Positions 45,490 to 57,359 of a stretch of DNA of 64,000 nucleotides are shown piece by piece; the stretch's first letter is position 1; every line of letters starts with the position of its first letter. A program made the position numbers and the translations under genes. A model generated the notes under the pieces. It was not told the origin of the DNA, searched no databases, and was given only the letters and a program-made list of their open reading frames with translations. Origin of the DNA: Omphalotus guepiniiformis (Eukaryota; Basidiomycota; Agaricomycetes; Agaricales; Omphalotaceae); NCBI GenBank assembly GCA_028554645.1, contig JAQOOI010000072.1, forward strand, positions 434,001-498,000, read 5' to 3'.

Positions 45490-47517
45490 TATACCGCTTC
45501 TCGTCTCCGCGGCGCAGCACGCAGAATGTCATCGACCCTAAAGAGTGTGGTCACTAAGAATCAACTTAGTCAAGGAGAACATTCTTACCGGATAATCATC
45601 TCCGCTGCCTCACTGGCACTGAGCACAACTTGTCGTTTCAATTTGTAGCTTTCAGTGATACCAAGTTGCCGCATGGAACCAATAGTGCCCTGGTTCATAT
45701 CTATAAACAACAGCTTAAGCAAAAAATGCTACTGAGAAGTATACGAAATCAATCACCGAGTCCTGCATCTGATTGGCCTTCATAGTGGGCTGCACGCAAT
45801 TTAGCCACCAAGTCGGACGAATCGTAACCCGCGTTGTCCGCTAGGATTGTTGGCATCTGCCTTAATGCTCGACCGAACGCCTCCGCCGCAATGGCTTTCT
45901 TCCCTTTGATCTTTCTTGCTGCTTCATCCACGGCGCAACTCATAAGCATTTCGGAGCACCCTCCGCCAAGCACGGTTCGAGTCTCTTTGACTGTTTGTGA
46001 GAGGACGGATAGAGCATCATGTAGAGAGCGTTCGGCCTCGTCTACCATCTGTGATGTGGAACCACGTAGGACAACGGTGCATGCTTCACCTGCAGCAACT
46101 CCAGAGAACTTGATCAGCTAGTGGAAGAGATACTCAGTATCGTAGACTTGAGAGAAAACATAGCAGAACCAACCTTGTCCTCGCCAATCATAACTTCTTC
46201 AATAAGTTCACAATGTCCCAGTTTCACCAAATCAGGCCTTTCAAACGTGCTAGCAATTTCACCCCCTGTGACTAGAGACAACCGCTCAACACCCTCAAAA
46301 TCAGCGTGCTCGATTACCATGATGCCCTTTTCTGCGAGAAGGGACTCTGGGTAATTGTAAATGAGTTGTCGGTTGACGAAGCAATTTATGCCATGCGAGG
46401 CAATCGCATCGATTTTGGCTTTCATTTTTTCCTGCAAAAGAAAAAAAAAGACGACTCAGGAAATGACAGAGTATGGATAGGCCGTTCGATCTTACTCGCT
46501 CTGCCCGCTCGAGCTCAGCGAGCTTCCCAGTACCATCAACTTTGACTCGTGCACCGAAGATTTTGATTTTATCGGTGTCCATGGAGGTGTGTAAAGAAAT
46601 ACTTGAGAAGAAGCGTACTTGATATGATATAGAGACTTACAGGTGTTGGCAATCAAGATCTTGACATTCTCCATTCGTTTTGGGGAATTCACGGCGATCG
46701 TCTTATCCAGGATGAAGCCTTCATTCGAACTTTAAGCGTCGGTGAAAAAGAAGGGAGGGAGACATATGAAGCCTTCATCCAGATATGAATCAGTCAGCTT
46801 TCCTCCCACTTTCTTAATGACTTGAATGTGTTCCAAATCGGTAGAGCCTTTTAATCTTAGAACAGCATCTACGGCAAGGCCAGCAAAATAGTCCTTGTCT
46901 TGGGAGAGAACTTTGGAAGAGAGTGTCGTCCGAGCAATATTGAACAGATCTTTTTTGAACGATGCTGAATCCGATCTAGAAGACAAATGATTTAACGAAC
47001 CAGTTGATGTCTCTTCCAGTAATGAACACGCACGAATGATCCACAGCAGCACCTTCCAAAGCCTTCAAAGCGGCAACACTGGCAATCCTAAAACCTTCTA
47101 CTATTGTCTGCGGATGGATTTTCTGAGCAATCAACTTCTCAGCCTCTCTCAAGAGTTCTGCAGCCAACACGCAGACACTCGTTGTACCGTCCCCGACCTC
47201 GTCATCTTGGACCTTGGAGATGTTCACAAGGATTTTGGCGGCTGCATTATCGAGTTGAATCGCTTTCAGTATTGTTGCACCATCGTTGGTAACATTGATC
47301 TCGCCGGTCGAAGCAGATTGCAGGATTTTGTTCATGCCTTTGGGACCGAGTGTAGATTTTACGAGGTCGCCGAGCGCGAGCGCACCGACAAAGGACGACA
47401 GACGCGCATTCTCTGCCTTTTCCTCTGTTGCCTGTGTTGTGTATAAAGTCAGTAAATGATTTACTTTTGATTAGAGAGAGATTGGGCTACTTGTTCACCA
47501 AAAATTTGCATCGACAT
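45490..47517 (-). CDS. CCT2: Chaperonin CCT/TRiC subunit beta
   Basis: Nine exons (47517-47491, 47431-47034, 46975-46773, 46718-46641, 46584-46496, 46431-46174, 46117-45757, 45700-45589, 45538-45490) give 524 residues, the normal size. Group II chaperonin motifs are [60 protein letters not shown] and GGGCSEML; the C terminus [11 protein letters not shown] is beta-specific. CCT folds actin and tubulin in the cytosol. Two introns are odd. The one at 46772-46719 keeps frame only with a GC donor and is framed by a 13-bp direct repeat. The one at 46640-46585 has a perfect GTAAGT donor, but no AG acceptor gives the conserved [13 protein letters not shown] junction at a normal intron length. Function is not in doubt; splicing of this copy is. 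Confidence 0.95.
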
Positions 47518-47677
47518 TTTGTATCGATGAGTGTTCCACTTTGAACGCGTTTCGCCTTCGCAAAATCGTACTTTCTTACGTAATCATTTACTGAGGGATT
47601 ATGTGCCCAACGTTTACACAACTGAACGTAGTGTGATTTAGAACTAATTACTGCACTCGTTATATGCTAACTATCTA

Positions 47678-49675
47678 TCATGAAGAAGTAAACGTCCGAG
47701 GACATAGTGCAAACACTAATGCACCATTAGCTACTCCTTCTTTTACTGTCAACCATCGACCTAACCGATGCTCCTGTCCTATGCCAGCAACTAAAAGCAG
47801 CGGAGAAGCAGACGTTCTGTGCTTTGTTGTAGACCCTGGCTCATGATTCGTCCTGTGCGATGGCACAGAGGTGCTTTGAATCCAAGGTGCTTTTTGAAAG
47901 AACTCCTTCGGAGGAGTTATAAATTGAAGTGAGTTGACTACACCGGGGGCATGCAGAGTGCCAACGAGAGAAAATGATTTTAGCTTTGCGTCCAGCTGCC
48001 ATAGACGAATGAAGCCGTCCCAAGAACCTGTTGACAAATTAGAATGCGTAAATGAAAAGAAAGGGGGGATGCACGAACCGGATGCAAAAAGATCGGAATA
48101 GTGCAAACTTGCAACAGCAGTAACCCACCGAGGCGTCCGAATGATTCCAGAAGTCTCGGAATGAACTTCATTTAGGCCATGCGAGAGGGCCTGGGTATGC
48201 ACTGGCTTTTTCTTTTGGGTTGTCCATAGACATAACGAACTACAAGAGAGTAAGATCAAGAGAGTATGTAGCAAGCGGCAATACGTACCCACTGTCACCA
48301 CCACTGACAAAAGTATTCTCGTCAATCATGGCAACACACTCTAGACTTCCTTCGACAAATTTCTTTTCCTCCTTGGCATCCACCTGGACTTCATCTTGAT
48401 CTTCTCCTCTGAGTTCACCTTCTAGCACTTCGCGAACTTTACTCCTACCACCACCTCGGAACACCAATTGTGTCTCGTCCACAATTTTCCAGAATCTTAG
48501 CGTCTGATCGCGCGCACCAGCACTGATGCAAGTTTCCGCACGGAGGGAATCGAGCGAGAGTACACAATCTTGATGCCCAAAAAGCGTTTCAACGTAGCCC
48601 ATTACAGTTGGGGAGAGGTCGTATACCTTGACGGTACGGTCGAATGAGCCGGTATAGACTTGATGAGTACCTTTACGAAATGATAGAGCCTGAAGCAATG
48701 GATAAAATGAATTCAATGAATTCAAGTGACGCCGAGAGAACGTACTGATATAGAATCCTTATGACCTACAGACCCCACAAAGCCTTTGATCCAAGTCCCC
48801 TTCTCAGCGTCCCAAACGCAGAGTTTTCGATCTTTACCACCACTGACGAGATATTTGCCATCCCCACTGAGAGCAAGTGCAAAAACTTCGTCTGTATGAC
48901 CCTGCAGCGCTGCATCCACAACACTGCCTTTGCCCTTCTTATTGCTTGCGGATCGCTTCAATTTAAAGAGTGAGGCGGTTTTTTTACCTGAAGAGAGATC
49001 CCACTTGAATATATGGCCTTCTTTCCCGGAGGTGTAGAGAAAATTGGCAGAGTCTGAGGCGACAGCTGACGTGACCGAAAACCGATGACCCTTAGTGCGT
49101 AGGATTGCTCTGGGTGCTTCGGAGAAATCAAACTGTGGGTTGAGACTAAGGAATAATGACATCTAAATGTGAGCACTGTTGCTTACTGAGTCCGCTATGA
49201 ATAAGTGCACTTTTCCTGAATGCTCCATAACATCTTGCCTCAACCGAGAAGCAATGAGCTCCTTGTCGATTTCAGCAGCATCGAATTCGCCATCCGCTAA
49301 AGTATACTTTCATATCAAGCCCCAGGGTCAGGACAGAAAAGGATACTTACCCAGACTCAAGCCTTCCTTGACGCTATCTAGATATAGCTTCGCTAGCCTC
49401 AAGCGTTTTTCAGCCGGTGTCTCATCTGGATCATCTTCACCACTACTGACATCCTCCTCTGAGTCTGCTCTCAACTCGAGATCATCGACTGCTTCATCTT
49501 CGTTATTTGTCTGGTCCGAGTCGAGTTCCTCGTCCAGCTTTTTTCGTTTCTTGGTGAAGCCAGTTGAGTGAAGAGACTTCCCAGAACTTCGAGCAGGTTT
49601 CTTGAGGTTGCTGGGACCAGCGTCGTCACGCTTTCGTTTCCGTGGTTTGGAGGAAGAGAAAAAAGAATCTGGCAT
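47678..49675 (-). CDS. RRP9: U3 snoRNP WD-repeat protein RRP9 (U3-55K)
   Basis: Six exons, starting at 49675 and ending in a stop at 47678. The N terminus is a basic region with several KRKR-like nuclear localisation stretches and an acidic patch (EEDVSSGEDDPDE), then LRLAKLYLDSV. WD repeats follow: SVASGKEGHIFKWD-like, ALSGDGKYLVSGGKDRKLCV, FDRTVKVYDLSP, GARDQTLRFWKI, GGDSGSLCLW and SGSWDGFIRLWQLD. The C terminus GIGQEHRLGRWLTVKEG is diagnostic for Rrp9. The protein binds the B/C box of U3 snoRNA for 18S rRNA processing in the nucleolus. An ATG at 49705 is in frame, but 49675 (MPDSFFSSSKPRKRKR) matches the family start. It shares a 61-base divergent spacer with the next gene. Confidence 0.93.
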
Positions 49676-49736
49676 GATGGTGGAAGTAAAAAAGGGAAAG
49701 ATCACATGACCCTTAGTCGGTTGGACGGTGACGACG
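49676..49736. promoter_or_regulatory. Compact divergent promoter, RRP9 and Ser/Pro-rich gene
   Basis: 61 bases lie between opposite-facing start codons. It contains ATCACATGACCC, with a CACATG E-box-like core. Core promoters of both genes must overlap here. Confidence 0.5.
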
Positions 49737-52253
49737 ATGTCCCAGCCTCGATGGCCTCAGCCTTTCTCTGGTGCTCCTCCAATACCTACTGGGTACAATG
49801 TAAATCCTCAGTTATGGCAAGCAGGTCAATGGCAACCAAATCCTAGATTCAATTGGAATCAATATCAGGCTTCACAGGTCTCGAATGCATCCTGGATTCC
49901 TGGCGCTGCTTGGGCTCAGCAAGGTGGCGCATCTCACAATCCTTACAAGCGCGTCCCGAAGCCTCCTAGTGCAGAATATATGGCCACTGAACTGTCAGAT
50001 AACCCTTTAGGCCTCACCAATATGATACCAAGGTGCGAATTATTCGTTCTGTGGCAATACCTATACCTGTTCAACTGATGGCATGCAGGGAACAGCTGTA
50101 TGGACCAGGTGTGGATGGGGCGCTTCCAGAGACCCCTTGGATTTGGAATCCTCGCAATCTCGATGACAATGGCCCTCGCGAAGCGCGTCAAGCTCCCGGA
50201 CCCTCGGTATCAGCTCGTCGCGCCTCAGAACCATCTATGTCTTCCGAGCGCCCACCTGCCGTACCATCAGCTTCTGCAACAGCATCAGGGAACTCCTCAA
50301 GGAAATACGAACTCCCGGACGTAAATGGGCCCCTGCAAAGGCCTAGAATGTATCAATCTCAGACCTCAACACAGATCCCCTCGTCCAGTAATACAGACCG
50401 GACACAATCATCTGGTATTACCTCCGCTTCCGCGTATGCTGCTGCATCTGCACATGGTCGTGTCTCCGCTCCTACCGCCTCATCTGCCCCTCCTCCGGTA
50501 TCACCTCGTACCCTTCGTACGACCTTTTCCACTCGTATAGTTCGTACTCCAGATCATTATCGGGGTTCTGGCGGACAAGACCATACCGATTCGCTAGTTC
50601 GTAGTAATACGATGCCCTCGATTGATTCCGTTACTTCTGGCATGGAAAGGATGTCATCTGCTACTTCCTCTGCGAACCATTCGCGTTCTATGTCGTCACA
50701 GAATCATACATCGTCCAACGCTTCACGTCACTCCAGCTCGAATTACTCAATGAGCGGAGTACCCATGTTTGTTGATGAACCGTCAAGTATGCTTAGTCCG
50801 CTGGTCATTGATGATACCCCGATAGCACATTCTGCAAAGCCCCTGGGCCGACATCATACTGCTCCTGCTCTTTCGAGTGGTTTGTCTTCCATCCCGGAAA
50901 CGTCATCATCTGCCTCTCTTCATCAGAGATCATATCATCAGTCCCGCTCCTCACGTACGTCTTCTCAGCCAGCCACGCCTGCTCTCGACAGTACTGGCAA
51001 TAGCAAAGTCGCCCCACGTCACGATCGATTCGATGATCATTTTGTGAGAAGTAATTCTCAGGGAACCTCGTCTGCATCTGCTGCTGCGACAGCATCGTCC
51101 CGTGTCACATCTCCCAATAGCAGCAGCATAGGAGATCGACCGGCTAATCCTTTGCCTACCCCGCCAAGAGTAGTAGAGGTATCCAGATATTCTTCTCCTA
51201 CTCATTCTGGTACGACTGCGAGGACCAATTCCAACGCTGGGTCGTCTTCTACCGTTACGTATACTACTACTACTGGTCATGGATCGTCTTCAACTAGCTA
51301 TAATGTGATACCAACATCTTCCTCTATACCCCTTGCTTCTGCTTCTGCTTCTGCGAGTGTAGCCGCGGCAGCTAGCGTCTCACGTACGCGTTCTAGGTCG
51401 CGCCCTCGCGAGCGTGAAAGATCTCGATCAGGACCGCCTGATTCTTCTGTCCAATCTACTCCTGAGGGTGTCAGAAGTAACGAAATCGCTAGTCGATCGC
51501 GAGACAGTATTCAATTCGCTCCCGAGGGCATGAGGGCTAATCCTACTACTCGCTCACGCCATAGTTCCATGTATCATTTCTCAGAGGTATCGAAAAGCCC
51601 TCCCAATAGCGACATACAACATTTTCCGCTGCCTGCACCTCCGGAATCGTTCTTGATAGAGAGGAAAAGGCAGGAACAGGAAATGCATCATCACCAATCG
51701 ACTCGCCAGATGCCTCAACGCTCTCCACAATCTCACCCAAATCCCTCTCCTCAGCGTTCACCTCAACCACCAAGCGCCCGCGCTCAGCGCTCACCGAATA
51801 ATCCCAATTTGCCTCCCCAACCTTCACCTCAACGTCATTCACCCAATCCCTCTCCTAATGCTCCTCAGCGATCACCGTTCCCTTCCCCGTATTCTGTCAG
51901 CTCCTCGCAACCTTCTCCAACTCATGGCTACAGCCAAGCTCACGGGCAAGCACGGCTACGGGCAGGATTTTGGAATATACGAGGGGATCATCTTACAGAA
52001 TCAAATCATATTGTGTATGCGCCGCCTCATCATGTATACCCACCTGAGCTTAAAGGATATCCGGGGGAGTTTCAGGGATATCGGGATCAATATGGTAATT
52101 TCAAGAGGTTCGAAGTCGGACGGCCTGAGTTGGAAGAGTCACTACCAAGGATGGGTAAGCCAGCAGTTAGGCCATACGAGAGCGTGAGTTTTGTGTAATC
52201 ATGTGTTTCTTGATTTTTGACAACTTTTCTTGCAGTTTATCAAATACATCTAA
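49737..52253 (+). CDS. Low-complexity Ser/Pro/Gln-rich protein with a conserved C-terminal block
   Basis: Exon 1 is 49737-50032 and exon 2 starts at 50089, giving about 775 residues. A Pro/Trp/Gln-rich start (PRWPQPFSGAPPIPTGYN, NPYKRVPKPP) is followed by WIWNPRNLDD, then a very long disordered Ser/Thr/Pro region with RSRSRPRERERSRS and repeated QRSP/PSPQ units. It ends in a compact block (FWNIRGDHLT, NHIVYAPPHHVYPPELKGYP, YRDQYGNFKRFE) that recurs in agaricomycete hypothetical proteins. Exon 2 is open to a TAA at 52198, but GTGAGT right after YES and TTGCAG at 52235 suggest a last intron, changing the end to FIKYI with stop at 52251-52253; I prefer that form. The function is unknown. Confidence 0.75.
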
Positions 52254-53605
52254 TTATTTTACAATTCAAGCAAGTTGTTGATATATTGCTTTATTAGAGT
52301 TGCTTCTCATTGTTGCTGAGCATGGGCAACACCTGCTAGAGCTATGTCCGTTTGGCTCCCCTGCCAAATTCTTGATCGGGAGGGCACACTGCACATAGAC
52401 CAGCAGCACGTCAACTTCCTCTGAACCATTACATCTGTGCACTCTAGTTGGTTTGTGGACCTAAAATGTACGATATGTATGATGTGTAACATTGATCTTT
52501 CCTATACATCATCTTGCTGCCAAGCTAGGTTCTGTCAATACATAATTTGCAGAATCTGCAAAGAACAAACATATGTAAACAAACTCAATGTATTGCCACC
52601 AATACTATGGTGATCTGAGAATTGCAATGCACAGAGAAGTGCAACTTCGTGAATATTTCCACATCTACCAACTTCTGTGCTTCGTCAATTTTTTGTATGA
52701 TATATAGCATGCATAGAATACATAATATTGAAACAGATTGTGAGAGGTGAAAGCAAATTGAGAGAAATATGCAAAATATTGCTCAAAAAGCATGACATTT
52801 TAGTGTGACCACCTCTGGAATAGGCCACATATCCTTAGGTGCATTCAAAGAAAGTTATATATCTATACAGTCATATCATATCAGTATGTATACAAAGTCT
52901 CAAGGTCATAGGAAGTGTAGAAGAAGTTATACAGATGAATCCATGAATGAGGAGATACAAGCGTGATACAAGCATGATAGGTTTTAACTTCCGACATGCC
53001 GAGCGCGCATGCCCTACGGCCTCCCAACTGAGTGAGTACTCTGCAGCTTGAATATGGCTGACTATGCCGCTAAGTGACTTTCCGTGACCTCTAGTGACCA
53101 ATGCAATTGCAATTCTCGAATCCTCCTTGGCCACTGCCCGACACCAGCCCATCCTCACGATAAAATTCAAGAAACTCAAATTAAGAGTTCTAAGTACAAT
53201 AGATTAATTCTATATACTTACTTAAGGAATCAGGCTTAAGTGGAAGATACCAAAAATCAATTCTCAAAAAGTTGCAATTCTTGGATCACCATAGTATATT
53301 ATATGCATAGTTTCCATAATATTATGTAAGAAATGTGGTGAAAATATTTGAGAATTATTATAGCTGTTTTTAAAAAATGATGAGATTCTCAAGGGGGCGT
53401 GGGAAATAAAATAAAATACTGGGGGTCAAAATTTCTCAAACCAGCCTCTGAGCCACATGATATATTGTTATGTAATACACCATATATAGAAATGCTTATG
53501 CATTCCTTGCTGTTTTCACAAACATAAAGAGCCCTTTTATTGGAGGGCAACTATTTGTGCCCTTCAGAAAAAAGACCAGTGACAAAATGGGAAGGAAGTT
53601 CACGC
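52254..53605. other. AT-rich gene-free stretch
   Basis: Composition drops to strongly AT-rich right after the Ser/Pro-rich gene. The only long ORF (minus, 52871-53179) has no splice support or family motif. No tRNA or terminal repeat is recognised. It leads into the first copy of the 1.8-kb repeat. Confidence 0.5.
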
Positions 53606-55412
53606 TGTAGTGACTATGAAATGAATGAGAGAGATACTCATTTGAGGACAATCTAACTCAAATCACAAATGATGAGGTAAGATGTGACTGGCGTTGTCAG
53701 AGATTCTATGCAGTTAGACACAACAAATGAACTCAAATCTGCAAGGTTACAGATGTCTTTCTCTCAATCCAGACAAAATTATGGCAGAGGGTATCTCAAA
53801 ACACAAAATTCAGACAGGAGGCAAGTGTGGTTTTCAGGGTTCAGGAGGGTTTCAGGACAATCAATCTCGATGTTAAACTCGATTCAATGGTCAGACAATG
53901 CAGGGAACAGTTTCAGATGCAGCACAGACAGTTTCAGCAGGCAGATTCAGCACTGACAGAACAGCAGTTTCAGCAAAGATTCAGTATCTCTTTCAATTTA
54001 TCTGCCACAAGGAAGTTTTCACAACTGGATATTTCTTGAACTGAACTCTAAAGAGCCAGGCTATATTCCGTCTAAGAAGGGTTTCCTGCTTTGGCTTGTA
54101 GCTTTGGGCAGTACTAGCTTGAGAAAATCTAAATAGATACTCTGTAAGCTATATATACTAAATTATAAAATCAAACATATATTTCGAAATTAAAGGAGTA
54201 ATCTGAACAGTAAATGAGTCAAAAGTAAGTAAGTATCAATTGAGCAGAGATTGGGTTCTTTTTAGGTAGTTTTCTAGGTAATTTTTAGTTAGATAGTCAA
54301 AATGTAGGAACTTTGGGTATAGATTGGTATAAAATCAGAAATATGTCACTTTGTCCGCATTCTAGGGGTGTTAGGGCGTACCCAGGGTATCTAAATCAAG
54401 GTCCAGAACATGTAAATAGCAACCAGTATCATGACAGTTGATATTCCCCCAGTGCATTGCAAATCTGGTCTCCTATAAGTTTCTCCAAAATTGGCACATT
54501 CTCCTTTACTAGGGTAGCATTAGGAGTTGTGTACAAGCTCTAGAGCTTATCTAGACCATGCTTCATTGTTTCTATCAGCCACAGTAAGGTACAGTAACTG
54601 TATTTCAAGTTTTACCCCTATACATCTCTTTTTGGTCAGATCTGTACTCAGGTTATATTTCTTGTTTAGAATAGCTCTCAGCTTCTCCTAGGACAGTATT
54701 CTATCCCATAGTTCTGTCTAAGACCTCCAATTAGAGCTCCTTTATCTTCCATCAAGTTCAGAGGGTTACTGAATTTCAGAGAGATACTCAGATCCAGAGA
54801 GATACTCATTTTCAGTATCTAACTCATTTGTGCAGATGCAACTTAGAATCTACTTCTTTTATTACACAGATTGGCATTTCATCTTAGTGACATTACATTC
54901 ACATAGTACTCAATGTACAATATTTCTCTGGTAATACAATCTTCAAGATTGCCCACATTCTCAGCATTCAATCTTATAGTGCCAACTTAGTTAGCAAGAC
55001 CAGCTGGAACTTTTGGTCAGTCCAAAGGGCTTAGATAGTTGTTCAATTGAAGTGAAAATTCATCAACCCCTTAAATTACAGTCAACAATACTTGGTAGAG
55101 TCTCTAGTTATTAGAGGGTGGGTCTGACCAACTCAATCTGGTATGGAACATTGGTATTCCAAGACATCTTGAGAGGCATAACTAGTATCTCTTTATATAA
55201 CCCATTGGTCACAGTTGCTTAGCACCAGATTCAATACTGTAGCAATCACTACGCTTAGGCATTGTGGATGCAAGTATGTTTCATGTCTTAACTAGCAGTC
55301 TGGGGTGACTCTAGTCCTTTATGTTCAGTTTCCAATGCTTGAACATCCATGAACATCCAATATTGACTTCAATCTGATAGATTTCAGTACTGAAAGGCTT
55401 TTTGACACAACA
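53606..55412 (+). repeat. 1.8-kb repeat family, copy A
   Basis: This matches copy B (60102-61949) over its whole length with scattered mismatches and small indels. The ends are short imperfect inverted repeats: TGTAGTGAC at the left, and GACACAACA at the right, which reads TGTTGTGTC on the other strand. Inside are several copies of GAGAGATACTCA and a CAG/TTTCAG-rich zone. There is no long ORF and no transposase or reverse transcriptase motif. TG...CA ends fit a solo LTR or a non-autonomous element. No target duplication is seen at this copy. Confidence 0.8.
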
Positions 55413-57252
55413 TCTCCCCCAAAGTAAAATAAGATTGTCCCCAATTGTAGCAGATTGGCCACAATCGACTTAGATACAGTTATTAGGAGCAGATTTGTCA
55501 TTGAAGCACATTTCATACTGTTCAATATCACAATATCACGTCTCACGGACTGCCATTAGGCAAAACTTTCTCAATTGATTGCCAGTCAATACATTTACAT
55601 CAGCATGTGATGGCAATGTCAGACTTTGGCAAAACCCACAATTTGCTTCTGTTGAAGTTTCGACTAAAACAGACAGTGATTCTCGTTTCTCTTCACATCT
55701 CACTTTGTCTCCCGATAGATGAATTTTCCAGGCAACTGGCTTCCTCTATTACTCTTAGTAGGAAGCCTTCTGAGGTACTGGTAAGTTCACTTTAATTCCT
55801 TTCTCTCACGCACTGTATTTCACAGTTGTCACATATATATTTGAGAACTGTTCTCAATTCGACGGCCTCTCTCTTTTCTTTTTCCTCTCACAGCCCTCTA
55901 CCATGAACAAAGAAGACTACAAAGCTCTTTTCTCTAATGTTTCAGGACTGGGTGATCTAGACCAACATTTACACGACTACGGTTGCCCATTGGGCTCAGG
56001 CCGGATTTTGGATTTTGGATTTGAATTGAATATTGAAGGCTTATTGAACAGCGGGGATGAGAAGGCCCACAAGACTTTGGCTCAATCACGTGACCTGTAA
56101 ATGTGGGTGCTTACCACGTCGCACATTGCTCGTTGCTTTCAACTTTGAAGCTTTAGCCACCACCACCATTCATGACACCGTCTTTGACATTCTGAAGCGA
56201 TTTCCAGGTGTTTTCAAGCTGCAGTTAGTCCTTCAAAGTGCCACACAGTGTCCTGTATCGTATTGAGTGCCGCTTGGCTGTGTGGTGCTTTTGTCTGGAT
56301 TTTTCTGCTTCTTTGAGAGCACTGTCAAATTCAGTTCTATGTCAATAGATACGATTAGGCGAAGCGGAACACGAATTTCTTACTCAATTTATCGCCCAAT
56401 TTATTGCTCACTCTCGCTTCAATGTCCGCTTTAATACTGCGGCGCTGCATGGAAATTGGCGGATATTAGTAAGTATTGGGACTGTATAGTGAAGTCAACG
56501 CAGTACTAAACTGCTGTGGTAGCTTCCAGGCAACTTCTGTTACGAACACTTTCTTTTTTCATCTTATCTCATTGTTTGTACATATAGACACTTTTATTAT
56601 CAGTAGATAGCATCTTAAATTATAGATCTAGGGTTATATTAAAATACACACATAGGTAGCATGATGATCGAGATCAAGCATGTAGACCTCAAGGCAATCA
56701 TGATCATTAATGAAACACTTGAAGCAATCAAACTCATTGTAGACACACAGTGGATTAGTCAAGGATTATAGCCCAGGGTTTAGGGTTTTATTTATGTATA
56801 TAACAAGTCCGCTTAGGTAGATATTTCTTTAGCTTTGACTTGTCAATAACTCCTCGAGTTTAGACTTGTACTTAGCATATTCCTTGTATCGCTTCTTTTC
56901 TCAATCCTACTCTCTGCTTTGCTCTTATTCGTGTGAAACTAAGATCTTTGTGTTTGGTTATTTGAGTTTGATAACTTGAGTCGCTGACAACTTCTTAGTT
57001 CACTCCGGCCTTCTGCTTATTATGTCTGTGCTAGAAGGCAGTCTTGTAGAAGCACTGCTATGTTTTTAGATTAGGACATTGGAGAAACATGTCGTGGCCA
57101 TTTTTTTTTTTTGTTACCGTGAGTTTCTCGGACAGCTCTAAGTTATTCACCTTGCTCACCTATCCAATACAGATTTTAGAGTTGTATCTGCTTGCCTGTT
57201 TCCACAGAGTTACAGAGTCAAATGCTGCACTCCTTGCACTCCAAATCTTTCC
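55413..57252. other. AT-rich stretch with short unrecognised ORFs
   Basis: ORFs at 55903-56100 and 56057-56266 (plus) look protein-like in composition (MNKEDYKALFSNVSGLGDLD start), but no family is recognised and no splice path joins them. They may be a small orphan gene or a gene relic. Otherwise AT-rich spacer. Confidence 0.35.
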
Positions 57253-57359
57253 ATGGCCAGGTGTCCTGGTTGCACCATCAGTTTTACTGGCCTCGATGAG
57301 GGTCAGCAGTGCTCAAAATGCCGCAAGCTTACAGCTAACCCCGGCCTTTTTGGAACCGG

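Noticed and set aside
52871..53179. 102-codon minus-strand ORF in the AT-rich block
   Set aside because: No introns, no promoter or known motif. It could be a repeat fragment, but nothing supports translation.
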